Shown here piece after piece: positions 1-21,749 of a DNA stretch of 64,000 nt. The notes under the pieces were generated by a model that saw only the letters and a list, made by a program, of their open reading frames with translations, was not told where the DNA came from and made no database searches. The translations under genes were made by a program, and so were the position numbers. Numbering within the stretch: the stretch's first letter is position 1; the number at the start of each line of letters is the position of its first letter. The DNA is taken from the NCBI GenBank assembly GCA_022829145.1, contig CM040764.1, positions 17,942,361 to 18,006,360 on the forward strand, written 5' to 3'. This stretch comes from Albula goreensis (lineage: Eukaryota > Chordata > Actinopteri > Albuliformes > Albulidae).

Positions 1-2668
<2,668 letters not shown>

Positions 2669-2680
2669 CACACACATGCG

Positions 2681-8502
<5,822 letters not shown>

Positions 8503-11281
8503 ACCCACCCCATCCCCCTGGAGTGCCCTTGAATGCAGTACACTGCTCGAGTTACCATGTCAACAAAGGAAACTTTTGCAGACAACCAAAAGTGTGATGG
8601 TGTTAGGTTTTAATGTGAGTGTGAGCAGGTCTAGTTTAGAGTCCAAATCTGTAACTTATTCCTCAAGTAATTTTACCTACCCAAAGGCTCACCTAACCTT
8701 ACCAAACCAAGGAATACTGTCTAACTTAGTAAAACTGGAAATGTTTTGTCTGTTCACCAGACAAACTCATGATTTTGCCCTGTTATGTTGAATGCTTTTT
8801 AAGAAGGATGGGGCTTTCTAATTGCATAGGGTATAAGATATAAACAGTTCACTGGTATAGTGAATCACAGACTCTAGGTTTTTGTTTTCATTATAAGATT
8901 AAAGAAGGGTGTGGGAGATTAGGGCACCTGTTCTCGGCTGGTCTCTCTGCTTTTTGCAAGCACTCACATTTTTAAAACCATTCAGCATCTGTGTTTCTAA
9001 CTGAGCATCAGAGCAACATTCAGAGTTCAACTTCTCTAGTTCATTGACCTGTTTGCATCACAATATAGCTACCAGTTGGGCCATAATATAATTACGCCTC
9101 ACGCTGTGTCTAATGAAGCCGTTCTTAGAGGTCACCACAGGTTGCTCTTTAAATAATCGTCAACATTACTTATCTGCTATCAGGGGTGTACTGTGTTTAC
9201 TTAGGGGTGTTAAATGAATGTTAAGCCCAATGGAAACAGTCAACATACAATGTGGGAATAAAGTCAAGAGAACATGTTTTGTTGACAGCCAAGCCCATAT
9301 TACGTATACGAGTTTCATAACACTGTCATAATATTACAGCCATACATTGTAATCCATTGGGCTTTTTCTGTGAGGTGTTTTGAGGTTCCTTTTCAGGCTG
9401 TCTTTCTTCATGCTATCTTTCCTTTTGTCCTATGGTAGTTTGGATAAGGAAAACACCAACAGCTGATGTTGCACTGAAGCTCCATGCATATTCTCAAAGT
9501 ACTCATTAAATACAGTGTTCTGCCAGGACCCAGGTCTCCACTCAGCTCCACATGGCTTCATGTACTTTCACAAGACTGCCAGTGATGTCAGACTAAATGA
9601 GGGACAGCCACAGTAACAACACAGGACCTTTAGCTTCAGGCAACTTTCTGCTTTCGGGAAGTTTATACAGCAATAGTACCAAAATATCCTTTGTCCTAAC
9701 CTTTTTAAGGGGAGATAAAAGTGGTTATCCAATATGGAGAAATTTTGAAAAATGAGCATAAAAAAAGAACTGAAATAGCTGTGGTACACTTACCGGTGGT
9801 TGGAAACCACCGAAGCACTTTTGTGAGATGTTTGTGAGATCATTTCAAAACAGAAGGGTATCACTCAGATTCAAAACTTTTTTTCCTCCTATTCTTCCTC
9901 CGATTCCTCAATACAGACAACAAAGCTCTTTTTACATTCCAAGATCAATACATATACCAAACTAATGTCGATTTACTCCAGCCGCCACCTGCTATCTCAC
10001 TTACCGATACAAAAGTAATAAGCAAGACATTAGCAAATAAATCAGAGATAGCAATTCCAAAACTAATTTGCACAGATCAAACAGGATTGGTCATTGGACA
10101 AGACATCCATCAGATAACATGAAATACTTTCTCATGTGATTCACCTTCCACTAGAAAATGACCCACTGACAGTTTTAAAATGTGTTTATGTAGGGAAGAC
10201 TTTTGATAGGGCTGTTGGCCTCTGCTCTCCTCTGTGTAAGGGAAAACTGAAATCGGACATCTCATTACTAAAGGAATGCAAATGCAAAGCTCGCCCCCTG
10301 TTTCAGTTATCACCAACCATCTCCCAGTGATTTAGTGGCTTCAAAGAACAAGGCAGAGACAAGCCCATTTCTATCCCATTCATATTCATTTAGTCACTCG
10401 CAGCCACTTTTCAACAGAGAGATCAGATCTCAGGTATTACAACAGGCTCTTCATGTCGTAAAAACCAGAGCACTGGGGGCGGGACATTGGCCCCAACAAT
10501 ACTTTTCCCTTGTCCTCCTTCTCCAAAATTCCAAGAACACAACAGAATACAATTTAAGCCATACACTTAAAAACAACATTTCTGACTCAAGCTTTTGTAT
10601 CCACAAGACACTTGAGAATAGCCTGGCGTTGTACACACATCCAGCACTGAGTCTATTGATGAACGATCCAGCCCCGCGGGCCGGAGATCCCCTCACTCTA
10701 TGAGCTCCCAGCCGAGTTACCATTTCCCAAAATCACACTCACCATCATGGCAACTGAAAAGACAGAAAGAATAGTCTACTTAATTATCACCTGATATACT
10801 CTCAGATTATTGTTTGTAATGTTTTTTTATTAATCAGATGGGTAGAGGGGTGTATACATGTGCATGTGGCTTGTGGAAATGGAACCTAATTAGAAGACTG
10901 AACAGAGCGCTCCAGAAATCACTTCCACAGGTTTACCAATAGCCCTACAACCCTCCATTCAATAATATTATTTCACATAAAGACAGTGTGGAGAACAGAA
11001 GTGTGTGAGATGCCTGAGAAGGACTGGCATTCCAGTAGGAAAGAGCACCATCAGTGAGGTTAGTCAGGCTGGGGCAGGGACAGGGACACCTAGCTGCTAT
11101 CAAGCAGAGAAAAAAGTACACAAGAACTTGCACAAGACCATTTCGCCTTTTACAATCAAGACACTGAAATTACGAGTTTGGCCACTCTTTCCAAAACATC
11201 AAGCTGATGTAATGAACTTAGCAACAGCACAACAGAATGAGATCCACACAGCACAATCTGTCAGAACAACCAAAGATTTGA

Positions 11282-11296
11282 CCAGAGGGGGGCGCT
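11282..11296 (+). promoter_or_regulatory. CTCF-like motif, imperfect
   Basis: CCAGAGGGGGGCGCT differs from the consensus at two central positions. Other imperfect copies are at 7340-7354 (minus) and near 48040-48055. Weak evidence alone. Confidence 0.25.
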
Positions 11297-12059
11297 GTGA
11301 ACTTTACAAACATCTGCAGACAATGACATGTGCATGGTGCAATTTGTATTTGGTACAAGTTTTGTGTTCGCAAGATTTTTCTGGATGGCTTATATAAACA
11401 CATATTAGAGTGTTTCTTACTCCTTAAGTCCTCTCCAGCATTGCCTTGTCCTGCATTGTCTTCTTGTTTGCTGGAGTATGTAAGTGTGATGTTTGTTGTT
11501 CACTGTACAAACTTTAGAACAATGGCTTTCATGCATACATTTCACCTGACCATTCCCCTTAAAACAACTGACGTGAATCCAGCCAACCACTGGCAAAGAT
11601 TACAAATGTCCATTTAGAGGAATTATCACCCAATTACTAAGGACATATCACAAAGCAGCCACATGCTGAGATTTGGTAGACACTGGCTACTGTGAAGGTT
11701 TACACAGCGTTTAGAAAGAGCTGGCTGAGTTACCGCCCACTCGGACCAGGTACTGTAAATACTGTGTACTGCAAATACACTGAGCAATCAAGGGCCCAGG
11801 AAACAAGCAGCTTTAACTGCATAAAGGAGCTAAAAAGTATGGAACAAACAGCACCACCAAAGCTACCTCAGGCCATCCTCTAAGCTCCAAAAAGACATTC
11901 TCACATCTGACCACAGAATCCTTCTGGTAATAAATGAAAAATAAGTACAAGTCTCTACCTGCACAATGCAATATGCTGTACACACACCCTCTCAAACCGG
12001 GCAGCACCCAAACCGCTGCCCCGTGCCACGTAAGCATAGTGAGTCACCAGCCATATGTG

Positions 12060-12520
12060 GGGTAAAAGAGACCCCCCACCCCCGGCCTCCTTGTCATCCC
12101 TCCTTCCAGATGAAAAGCGGCGCTGCTCTCCAGCCCTTAGCAGACACTTTGACCAGACAATGCACCCCTTGGTGAAGTTATCTTCCCCGGCAACAAGAGC
12201 CGTTTTGTGCCTCCTGCTCCGGCCGTGTGGAAGGTGAAACAGAGCTGGCTGAGGGCGGACAGAGGAGAGGGTGAAATGGCTCCTAATTGCAGGAGAAGCG
12301 CTGCCTTTTCCACGGGCGGCTCAAAGGGCCCTGCTGTCTGAGGCCCTGGCTCTGTCTCTGTGTGTGGTGGGTGGCAGCGGGGCCGCCGAGAGCCCTGCTG
12401 AGTGACAGGGGCAGGTTCACATGCCTCTGTGCTGGAGGCCACACTGATTCTGCGCATCTCTGTCACACCTTTCACACAGGGGACATCGACTACCTCCTGG
12501 GGCACCCTTTTTAAAACCCG
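12060..12520. promoter_or_regulatory. candidate non-coding element in left flank
   Basis: GC-rich compared with the AT-rich flanks, with CpGs and words such as GCTCCTAATTGCAGGAG (a short inverted repeat around TAATTG). Open frames on both strands (up to 140 codons) overlap one another and end without donors, so coding is unlikely. Confidence 0.28.
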
Positions 12521-13946
12521 TGTATACAGACCAAACATTCTCCACGTACCACACATCATAGCTGTAAACTGCTGGCCATGACAGCAGCATGCTGTTTAAG
12601 GATTTGACCATCTGTTTTCAGCAGTGAGGACATTTGACGTCAGATTATAATTCAAGTGCTTAACATACATCTCAAAGTTAATGAAAAATCACACATTGAT
12701 GACATAGCTGAAATCCCAATGTGGCTATTTATCATAAATAGGATTTATCCATCCATTTATTCATCATATTTATCATTCATACTGGAAAAAAGGGAGTTGG
12801 AACGTAGTTCAGACTTCGGACTTGAACATGGCAGTGCAGATGCACAGTAAGCTAAACAGCCACACAGCTTCTTTCATTATCAGTGAGCAAAGGGCCGAGG
12901 GCATGCCAGCGGAGGTCACCCCTTGGACAGTCTTGTTTTATTCTAAGGGTATGTGCAAGGCATGGAAACATAGCACTGCTTCTGTGCCTTGAGTTCACCG
13001 AGAGAAAACGATTATGAATGCACATGATTATACAGCGAAATAAAACATAAGATGCTTCCCTATCGGCCTGTGGCCCACACAGTTCCTCTCACTCCTGCAT
13101 CTCATTCCTGCTTCTTTACACTCAAAAGGCACATTTGATACTGTTCACTGCTGTTGCATTTTTACTCAGTAAATGTTGGTAAGCCCTGCTCTCAAATACG
13201 TCCCTATAAAGAGCCTGAAAGCTGTGGGAAAAGACCAGAAATTATGTACATTCTGTGTAACCTGCAACCTTTCACTGTGACTGCATATATTGACATAGCA
13301 TGTCAGTAATGTGTGGATATAGGGTGGAAAAGTTTGTTATTTTCTTATGAGATTTTCCTTGAGGCCGGACATGGTGGCAGACAGGTTATGAAACAAAAGA
13401 TAGAGGATGCAGCCCTGATGCTGGCAAGGTGCAGACTAACGGGTTACAACTCATAATGCAAACATTCTGCACGCAACCCACTCAGTACAAATCTGCTGTA
13501 TCAACATTGCGGTGAATGCCATTAGTTGTATGGAAAATTATTAGTGTTACAAGTACAGTGTAACCCAAAGGAGGTTTAATCATGTTAAACTAAGGGGGTT
13601 TTAATGATTTTGCAAAAAAAGGCTTATAAATATTTGTGGCAAAACATAACGTTTACAATCAAATACCTGTCATAATGATGTATTTATATATGCTGTGACT
13701 ACAGCTACAACTTTGTATACTAAAAACAGCTTAAATAATGAGCACTGGCCAAAATGATTTCACAAATGTAAGATACAATTACACTCTTACATATCAAGAG
13801 GCCTCTATAAATGTTGAAAAGTTACGTCTTAAAACTGACAGACTCGTAAATATTTTTTCTAGAATCGGTTTTGCCTTAAAAGGTGTTAACCTCTGGTTCT
13901 CAGTTTCGTACGATTTTATTCTCTACCTCTGCATTTTTATGTTGTT

Positions 13947-13961
13947 GGCGCCCTCTAGTGG
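13947..13961 (-). promoter_or_regulatory. CTCF-type motif
   Basis: The minus strand reads CCACTAGAGGGCGCC, a full match to the CTCF core consensus CCASYAGRKGGCRS. It sits about 100 bp from a GC-rich inverted repeat and may mark a boundary between rnf220 and its downstream neighbour. Occupancy is unknown. Confidence 0.5.
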
Positions 13962-14057
13962 TATTGTAGTGCTCTTTGTATTGCCACAAAACAGCTGAAA
14001 TTAGGAATATTAAACATGTCATTTCTTCGCCAGCGGCGGCTGAGTGAAACCTTAAAG

Positions 14058-14087
14058 CCGGCGCCAGGAGAAAATACATGGCGCCGG
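14058..14087. repeat. GC-rich inverted repeat, 9-bp arms
   Basis: CCGGCGCCA and TGGCGCCGG are perfect reverse complements separated by 12 bp. Each arm contains GGCGCC. It lies in a small CpG cluster (14030-14100). Confidence 0.9.
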
Positions 14088-14089
14088 TT

Positions 14090-15559
14090 CTGACGTTAGC
14101 TCTGTAGCGTAAACATTTTAATTTTAACTTATTGACCGTAAACACAAGTCATAATAACTTTGTATAAATTATTTGTCTAAAATCACCTGATTGGGCTTGT
14201 CAGTGTCAAGGTCAGCCGATGCGTTGTCGCTTTGGTGAGGTTGTTGGGAGGTCCGTTTGCAATGCTGCATTTTCAGAGCTGCCGCAGCCTCAAGGCAAGC
14301 TCCAAACGTTATCGTTTGCTGCAGGTGGTGGCGTAATTTTACGACTGCTGATTTTTAGTAACTTTAGTTTGTATAGTCCTTTTATCACGCTCAAATTTGC
14401 CTCATTGCTTGCGAAACCGTGCCGTTTTAGTATTAGGAAAATAAAAGCAACTCTCTGTCAAGTGGACTCTTGAACAATTAAAAGTCACTGTAATCATCGG
14501 TTCGAACGTGTGCCACTCTTAATTAGGTCAACCGTCTTTTACCTTTTAACCTACAGCATTCTTAAAAGGTAGTTTGTAATTACTATTATCCATTTAATGT
14601 AAACGAAAAATAATTAATGCTCATTTTAAATTTCAAGCAAATGACCAGGAAACAAAGGCTACACAAGGAGCGCAAGATTCCCCTTTATATCGTCAAAGAA
14701 GCTGATCTGCACTAATTAATGCACTGTAACATACTGGACACCTGACACCAAGTCAAGGTCAATCGAACAGTGGGGAAACAGCCACCATTTTTAGGCAACC
14801 ACCTCTATCCCTGCTGATGTGTGACTCCTCTTGTTTTGGAGTTGTGTAAAAATATCAGCTTTAAGAAAACATTATTTGCCAAAGAGATTTAAATCTGTTT
14901 ATCATCAGGCTTATGGTGTAAAATTGGATTCCAGGTTTGGGAGAAGAAAAAAAAACATAATAGAGGGGACTGGCGTTGTCGCCTTGCTGTCCTATCAAAA
15001 CAAGGAAATAAATGAAAAGGGGCTTTTAAAAAGGAGTAAATCTTTAAGATCCCAGCTTTGTGATTTTAATCCAAATATATCATTTTGAGCTGATGCGAAT
15101 TTCAGAAGTCCTCACACGTTTCCTGTCAAGGTCTGTGTAGCAGAGCAAAATCTCCCCCCTGTGTCCCCAACAGCTGATTAACTCCAATGCCACCTCAACC
15201 AGCTTTCTTACAGCTTCTGCTACTGCCTTTAAAACTCATACTGCTAAGAGCTTCATTTCATTAAAACAGTGTGCACTTTAGATGCTATTCACACTGTAGA
15301 TATGATACAGAAGTATCTTAATTCTGCTCTCTATTCCCAGACATTACAATTCAAGTCATTTAACTCAGGTCAGGAAGCTAAATACCTTTAACAAGTAGGA
15401 AATCTACACACAGACAAACGAGTAGGCCCAACACAGTAGATGTACATTGAAGATTACTGAAACACAGCATCCGCATGCCTTTTCAAACTAAGAAACAGAT
15501 TGACAGACACATGATGACCTTGTTGGGTGCTTAACATTGGTGATAGATCAGTTGTGACA
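14090..15559. other. no gene recognised
   Basis: AT-rich DNA following a GC-rich inverted repeat at 14058-14087. Short frames only. No repeats or RNA genes were recognised. Confidence 0.55.
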
Positions 15560-15640
15560 CTATTTGACCCTAAACCCTGTCCTTTAAAGCACATTGAGAT
15601 CCTGAAGAACAATATAAATGCCATCAATTTAATGCAACGT
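15560..15640 (+). repeat. SINE/L2-type 3' tail fragment
   Basis: TTTAAAGCACATTGAGATCC followed by AACAATATAAATGCCATCA resembles the TGTAAAGCGCTTTGAG...AGCGCTATATAAAT tail shared by fish SINEs and L2-like LINEs. Separate from the body fragment about 0.9 kb to its right. Confidence 0.35.
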
Positions 15641-15839
15641 ACAACTGAGTGGCAGTTGTCCAGTCTTGAATGGGTGAATTCTGTAAGAGCATATCGATGC
15701 ACTTGGGCCAGCTAGATTTGGTTACACTGGTAGGTGTGGAATGCCAAAGTGCTCTTTATTCCCCATCGTGGGCACTGCTAGAGCACAGCTGAAGAGAGGG
15801 AGACCCAGCTGGTAATAGCCAAGGTGGGGAGGGGGTGAG

Positions 15840-16360
15840 GAGAGGTTAAAACTTCCCCCGGAATTGGTCCATTGAAAATATTATCCTCCTCGATTGGAAG
15901 GAGACAGCTAGTATCAGTCATACCTTTAAGAGATTAATTTAACTCTGGCGCACTACCAGACCGCAGTGTTAGGTTTCTTAAACAAAGCCAGCACTTTGCG
16001 CCCATGTCTCATGGCTCATACTGGGGGATGGCAGTAATCCCGTACAGAAGCTATTTCACCTTGCCTTGTTATTGGAAAACATCCTCACTCTAAATCCACA
16101 CAATGTCATTGTCCAATCTCTCAGGCAGCCATAGATATGAAAGCAATTTGGGAACGCTGTAATTATGGGATTACCAGGAGGAGAGACACTTGAGGCATCG
16201 ACAACAGTGCGAGTTTGTTAAAATGCAGAGTTCTCCTCCATGCTTTTGTTTAGCTGTAATTACAGGAGAAAGGGAAATTAGAGATTTTCTCCCCGTTACA
16301 TTTTCATCCCATGTTTTCGAAGAATAATTGCTCCTTTATCCAAAAAGCTCACCCTATTTT
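15840..16360. promoter_or_regulatory. candidate conserved non-coding element downstream of rnf220
   Basis: The block includes a 12-bp palindromic homeobox site CTGTAATTACAG (16254-16265), GTAATTATGGGATTACC (homeobox plus OTX/PITX-type GGATTA), AAGAGATTAATTTAAC and a CATTGTCC Sox-like word. It is not repetitive and not coding. It lies about 5-6 kb past the 3' end of rnf220. A distal enhancer is the best guess. Confidence 0.4.
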
Positions 16361-16514
16361 TTATTCATGGAAAGCCTTGAAAAGAATTACACTGCATTGC
16401 GGTTCATCTTTTGAGACAAAAGCATGACTCCTGTCATCTCATTGGCTACTAAGCAAAGCTGTCTAAACAGTGATAAGCAAACACAAACTTGCACTTCATT
16501 TTTTTAATTCACAT

Positions 16515-16665
16515 ACTGTGTGGACAGATTCTCTTGTGTTAGCTGCGCTGAAATTAAGATGTCTTTCAGATGAAACATTAAGCTGAGAATGTCTCACTGT
16601 GACTCACTGTGGTCATTTAAGTCCCCGACAATTAGTGGTTTGGGTGTGTAAGTCTTCCTCAAAGT
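16515..16665 (+). repeat. SINE-like fragment (MIR/fish SINE body type)
   Basis: AAGATGTCTTTCAGATGAAAC, ATTAAGCTGAGAATGTC and CTCACTGTGGTCATTTAAG follow the order of a common fish SINE body (GGATGAGACGTTAAACCGAG then CTCTGTGGTCATTAAA). Heavily diverged. The recognition is from memory. Confidence 0.35.
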
Positions 16666-17559
16666 GCAACAGTCAGGAGAAGTACATAAAAGTGATGTTT
16701 CAAACTGTTGACATCATAAGAACATATCTCAAAAGGAAATGAGAAAAATGTTATTAAATTGGGCTGTTGTTTGTCACGCAGTTAACTTTTAATTCATAGT
16801 ACCATAAAATGTTGACAGTAAACAAATAATGATGCAGGCCATATATGTATGTATCAAACCCAACAGAGATAAAAGTTTTTTCCTGAAACACACAAAATAT
16901 ATAAATGCAATTATTGAAACTTCACCTAATACCTTCCAGGCTAAAAACTCAGCCTTACTCTGAGGGATACCTGGCTCATCCATTAACACAGAAACCCACT
17001 GACCTGTGAAAAAGATAGTCGGCCTCAAAAGCGCTGATATTGTATCAGTATCTACACAACATGTGGGGAGTTTTTAAGATAAGAGCCTAACCCTAATTCA
17101 GATTCTTGAGAGACAAAAGCATCTGGTGCTGTATACTTGTGATTGCATTGTAAGAATGTGTTAACGAATCAGATGAATGGATCATCCTTCCAGTCTTCCT
17201 TATTGGAAGTTGTACCGTATAGTCCACAGCAGTAATGTTTAAACACAGGACACTGCTAAACTACTGGTCTCTGGAGCCCTAGCTGTTCTTCCAGACCGTA
17301 GTGAGAAATAGTAATTATTTCAACTTACAGAAATGTATAAACTAGTCTTTATTTGTAGCATTGCAGTTTCCTGGCGTTTACAGTATTTTCTAAAACCCAA
17401 ACACTTTCTTTAGTCATGAAAGAGAAATGGGAAAGGTAAACAGCTTCCTGCATCTGGGAATGAAGAAAGGAACCTGAGAGAAGTCTGGGCAGGTGTTGGA
17501 GTGAAATGGAGGGCAGAAGCCACTTGCTCTCTGGAGTAGCATTTTGGTCTGAGATTTAT

Positions 17560-19700
17560 ATCAAGGGCATGTGAAGATTTACCATCTTTTCACCGGCAGA
17601 GTAGATAACCCAACATATTAGGAGCAGAGATGTTTCAATTACATGCCTTCGCTTGATGTAAAGGCAACTGCCTCATCTCTACCTAGGATCCCAAGGACTG
17701 ACCTTCCCACCCTCTCTCTTCCAGGCCCCTTAATTGGATATAGATTCGTAAATGACAACATTTCCTTTGATAAATGAGCCTCTTGACACTATAACACATT
17801 AGCATTTTCTCAATACCTTCAATTACCTTCCACGTGTGTCCCGGTTCCTCCTCTGATTGACAGAGAAAGGGTAGGGGTTGGGGGGCGGGGGGGCTTTTGC
17901 TTGAGGAGGGACGGTTGTAGAGTCTAGATGTGCTTACTCTGTTTAGCTTTTTATTTTAAAAAAAATAAATATATATATATATATCCTTTGGCCAGAGCTG
18001 GATCCTTTTATTGGAAAAAGCTAGATTCCCTTTAACTGGTCTATTCTGATGTCTATTCAGATTTTTTGGGGACAAATGGAAGGAGAGAGAGAGAACTCTA
18101 GAGAGGATTAAAAGGACTTGTCATTAACAGTGCTGCTTTGTAATTCCTCCATCCTGTGTTTGAGACACCCAAGACCTACCCTCTCTCCACTAACCACCCT
18201 GGTTGGATCAATCTAAAAGGCCAAGGCATAAAGCAGCTCCTAATTGAATGAGTAATATACAGGCAATATGCTGAGTGCTAAGGAAGAAGATGGGTTGAGG
18301 TGGTGGGATGGTGAGGGGAGTGGGGGGTGCTTAAACTCAGATTCCCACATGAAGGTGTAAATTACCATTGGAACAGACAGGCAATGCAATAGAGGAATTA
18401 CTGAACATGGCAGGGAAGGCCTGTCCTATTGATCGGTCTGTGGAGATGTTTGTAAACTAGCAATGATGGCCCCCCACACTCTATACTCTCCCATCCAGAG
18501 CAGCTTTGACCTCCAAAAGCAATTTCTATAGATCTGCCTGGACTGGGAACCCCACTTCCTGGTTCTGGGACACTCAGGCTCCAAGCCCTGCCGTAACCCG
18601 ACTTACCACACACTGCGCACCTAATGCATCATTTATGGATTAGTTTGGGGCTGGGGTGAAAAAAATAACACTATCAGCTAAGATTGGGGTCTGGTGCAAG
18701 GATTTTCAACTTTTACTTAACCAAATTAGACATGTCTAGTTTCATCTGGAACCCCTCCTTCCTTGTTCAACACAACAATCCTCTGCCTAACCTCCATAAT
18801 GTGATGAGACTGGATCAAACGCAATTACGCACGCTCACTGCTCAATCATAACCTGGTTGTCATTTGTCCCCATGAAAGATTGTGGGAGAGGACCAGACTT
18901 CATTTTCCTTGATCTCACGGTGACCCTCAGCCAGGCTTCAACTTTCCCAAGGAGGGGTCTTGCCAGTCCTCAGACTCCATGGGATGGAGGCCTTAAAAAA
19001 AAAACAGGGATCTCAGCAAGCAAATCAGCCCTAGTGTTTCACTTCAAAGTGAGGTGCCTTGCCACCACCACTGGGAGCCCAGAACACCATCCAAACAAGC
19101 CTCCATAACAAAAACACAAAGGGGGGAGTGCCATTACAAGGAGTTTATGGGGCCTCCTGCTTACTTTCTCTGCGCATTTATCAGTGCTTTATTGGCATCT
19201 GCCAGCACTTAGGGACAGTCAGGACTTGTTTTGTGCGATACGCATGTGTTTTTTTTTCTTCGCACAGTGGAAAAGCAATATTGGTTGAATTTAAGGCTTG
19301 GCCCTGGATCTGAGCAACAGCAGGGCCAGAACTGCTTTCTAGTGCTCATCTTGTTGTAATTGCCTCCAATTACTGTTTAAGGCTTGCTGGTAGAAGTAGT
19401 TCCTGTGCCAGGCTCCCACTGTTCATAAACACACTCACTTTTCCCTGCCCACACTACCAGACAAGAGGCCCAGACAATAGGACTCTTATTATAAAGTACT
19501 GAGCGTACATTTCCTCCAAGGTTGGTGGGCCTGTTTTCCTTCAGTTGCCAATTGAGGGCTGATAAATCCAGCAGACTGACTTCATTTCCTTTGACAGTTA
19601 CATTTCTTGAATAACATTTGATATGGTTTGAAAGAGAATACCATTTAAATAGATGATTGTGTACTTTCAAAGGGAATTAATTGGTGCTTCCTGGGCTGGG
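17560..19700. promoter_or_regulatory. cluster of candidate non-coding elements
   Basis: Sub-blocks at 17560-17860, 18090-18280, 18600-18860 and 18860-19700 share repeat-free, ATTA-rich texture (for example TCCAATTACTG, GGGAATTAATTGG). They are separated by a G-rich stretch (17870-17910) and a short AT repeat (17966-17984). No reading frame has splice or domain support. Confidence 0.3.
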
Positions 19701-21749
19701 AATGGTAGTTATACCCTTCAGCTAGGTGTTCAAGGTACTTTCCTTTAGCTGTTGCCGTGAGACACCCTGCTGAACACCAGGGGTTACAAACCATAGAACA
19801 GGGCATCTGCCAAATTAAAAAATGTAGGCAGTCTGAAAGACTGCATTGCGTTGAAAGCAACAGTTCTGATTAAAAGTGCTCTTTCTGGAGCAGGGTATGG
19901 TAATGCGATCGAGGTGATGTGTGCCTTACACAGCCTTCCCTCGGTGCAGGTGCTCTTCCTTGCAGGCTGGTAAATGCACCCCATAATCGCAGCAGGGAAA
20001 AGATAGCGCCGTAGATGTCTGTTTGCCTGCGCTGGGTTTTCTGTGTATAATCGGAGGATATCGTATTTGGAGGATGAGCTAAAAACAAAGCCAGGACATG
20101 GCAGCTGCATGAGATTTATGATCCTTTAATTAATGTCAAATGTTTACAAATGGGAAAGACACGTACCATTTCTGAGAATATACATGACACATCTGACACA
20201 ACCACCTTGTGCAATTTGTCTTCTTTGGGGCCCGTAAAATGAGTTCTCCAGGAGCAGTAATTACAATGAGAGAGGAGAGAGGAGGCCGCGGTTCCTCCTC
20301 TCTGAAAGGGAGGCTCTTATCGAAGCAGATTCACAGAATGGACACCTCACAGAAAAGGGAGTTTGATGTTACCTCACTGTCCATCTGGACTCCATGAGTC
20401 TCAAAATGTAAACGGAGTACAAATATCAGTTGGGATGTATTTATACTACATTTGGAGGTTTGTACAAAAGCATTCTATAAAAACAGAAAGTAAAAGGGTG
20501 AGTATAACGTTTACATGTTTTCTGAAGTGAGAAAAACACTTACTAGAGCTTAAATATATGACCACATGACATTGTTTCTGGATCTATATAACAAGCCTTT
20601 CAATCATGCTCTGGTGATCTGACACCTTTCACTTCTCAGATGTTGTGATCTGAAATCACAGCTCGATTTATTGAATGAAAAGGAAAATAGCAAAGCATTG
20701 TGGGATATCTATATATTTTTTCTTTGCAGACATTATTGGCCAGTCACAATTAAGTAGCATCTAATGCACAATGGAAAGAGATTCAAAGGAAATCCAAACG
20801 TAGGATGTGGAATAAGCTGCAGTGAGCACAGTTTAATAGGGGAATTGAGAAGGAGCAGATGAAAACTGAAACTGCACTGCACTTTAGACTAATACACATA
20901 AAGATGATGATGGAAGGACAAAGGATCAGATGTGACAATGTCACATCTAAACAGCTGGGTTATAACCAAGGCTGTGAACATTGTTTCATTTATGTTTACT
21001 GTTGCTTATGTTGAAACAAACATCACAGGTATGACTTTTTGGAGAAAAAAAATGCACATCCACTTGCGATTGACTCAGTGACAGGAAGTGTTAAATGCCT
21101 GAGTTTGGACCTGGGCTGCATCTGAAATCTCTGAAGTTGCGTTGTTCCCTCCTTCACCTACTCTACAACACAAACAGGTGACAGCGGTATGACTGAAAAT
21201 CTCACCTGATCAATTAGTAGTCATCTCAATTCAGTGAAATGACAAAGGAGGGAAGGGGTGGGAGAATGCATACCTGAACGCATTCAGACAGCATCTATTC
21301 TCACCAGAGCCACTCCCCCATCTGAGGTGGGTTTGGGGGCGGGATGGCAACCCCACAGCCTAACATCTACTGGACCTTCAGCCACCTGTCGTCTTCTCCG
21401 CAGTGTAGCTCAAAGCTCATATACTGCTGAGTATCTTTTCCCTGGGCCAGTTTGAAGAATTTGCAGCCTAACATAGAAAAACATTTGGACAGACTTCACA
21501 AAACACTTCTTATCTGTGGCTTTTTTCATAAAAAAGAGATTAACATGTGAATGTACCATACATAACAAGAGTGCAATTAAAAAAAAGCAGTTGAGGTGGT
21601 TTTTTTTTTTTTTTTTTTTTTTTTTACAGACAGGGAAAATCAAGAGCGTTAAAACAAACTTTGCTTTAGGTTTCAAACTTTATATTCAAAAACAAAAAAA
21701 CAAAAAAACATGTACACCACCTAATCCTTGGAATACTATTTTGAGTACT
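19701..21749. other. region beyond rnf220 3' end, no gene recognised
   Basis: Contains a further AATAAA on the minus strand at 20667-20672 that might extend rnf220's 3' UTR, and the poly(T) tract at 21600. No convergent gene such as tmem53, the downstream neighbour of RNF220 in human, was found. Confidence 0.5.
21600..21625. repeat. poly(T) tract
   Basis: 26 T in a row just past the likely rnf220 poly(A) site. It reads as poly(A) on the gene's strand. No retroposon body was recognised next to it. Confidence 0.95.

Noticed and set aside
14495-14510. GGTTCGAAC resembling a tRNA T-loop
   Set aside because: No acceptor stem, A-box or anticodon arm can be folded around it.
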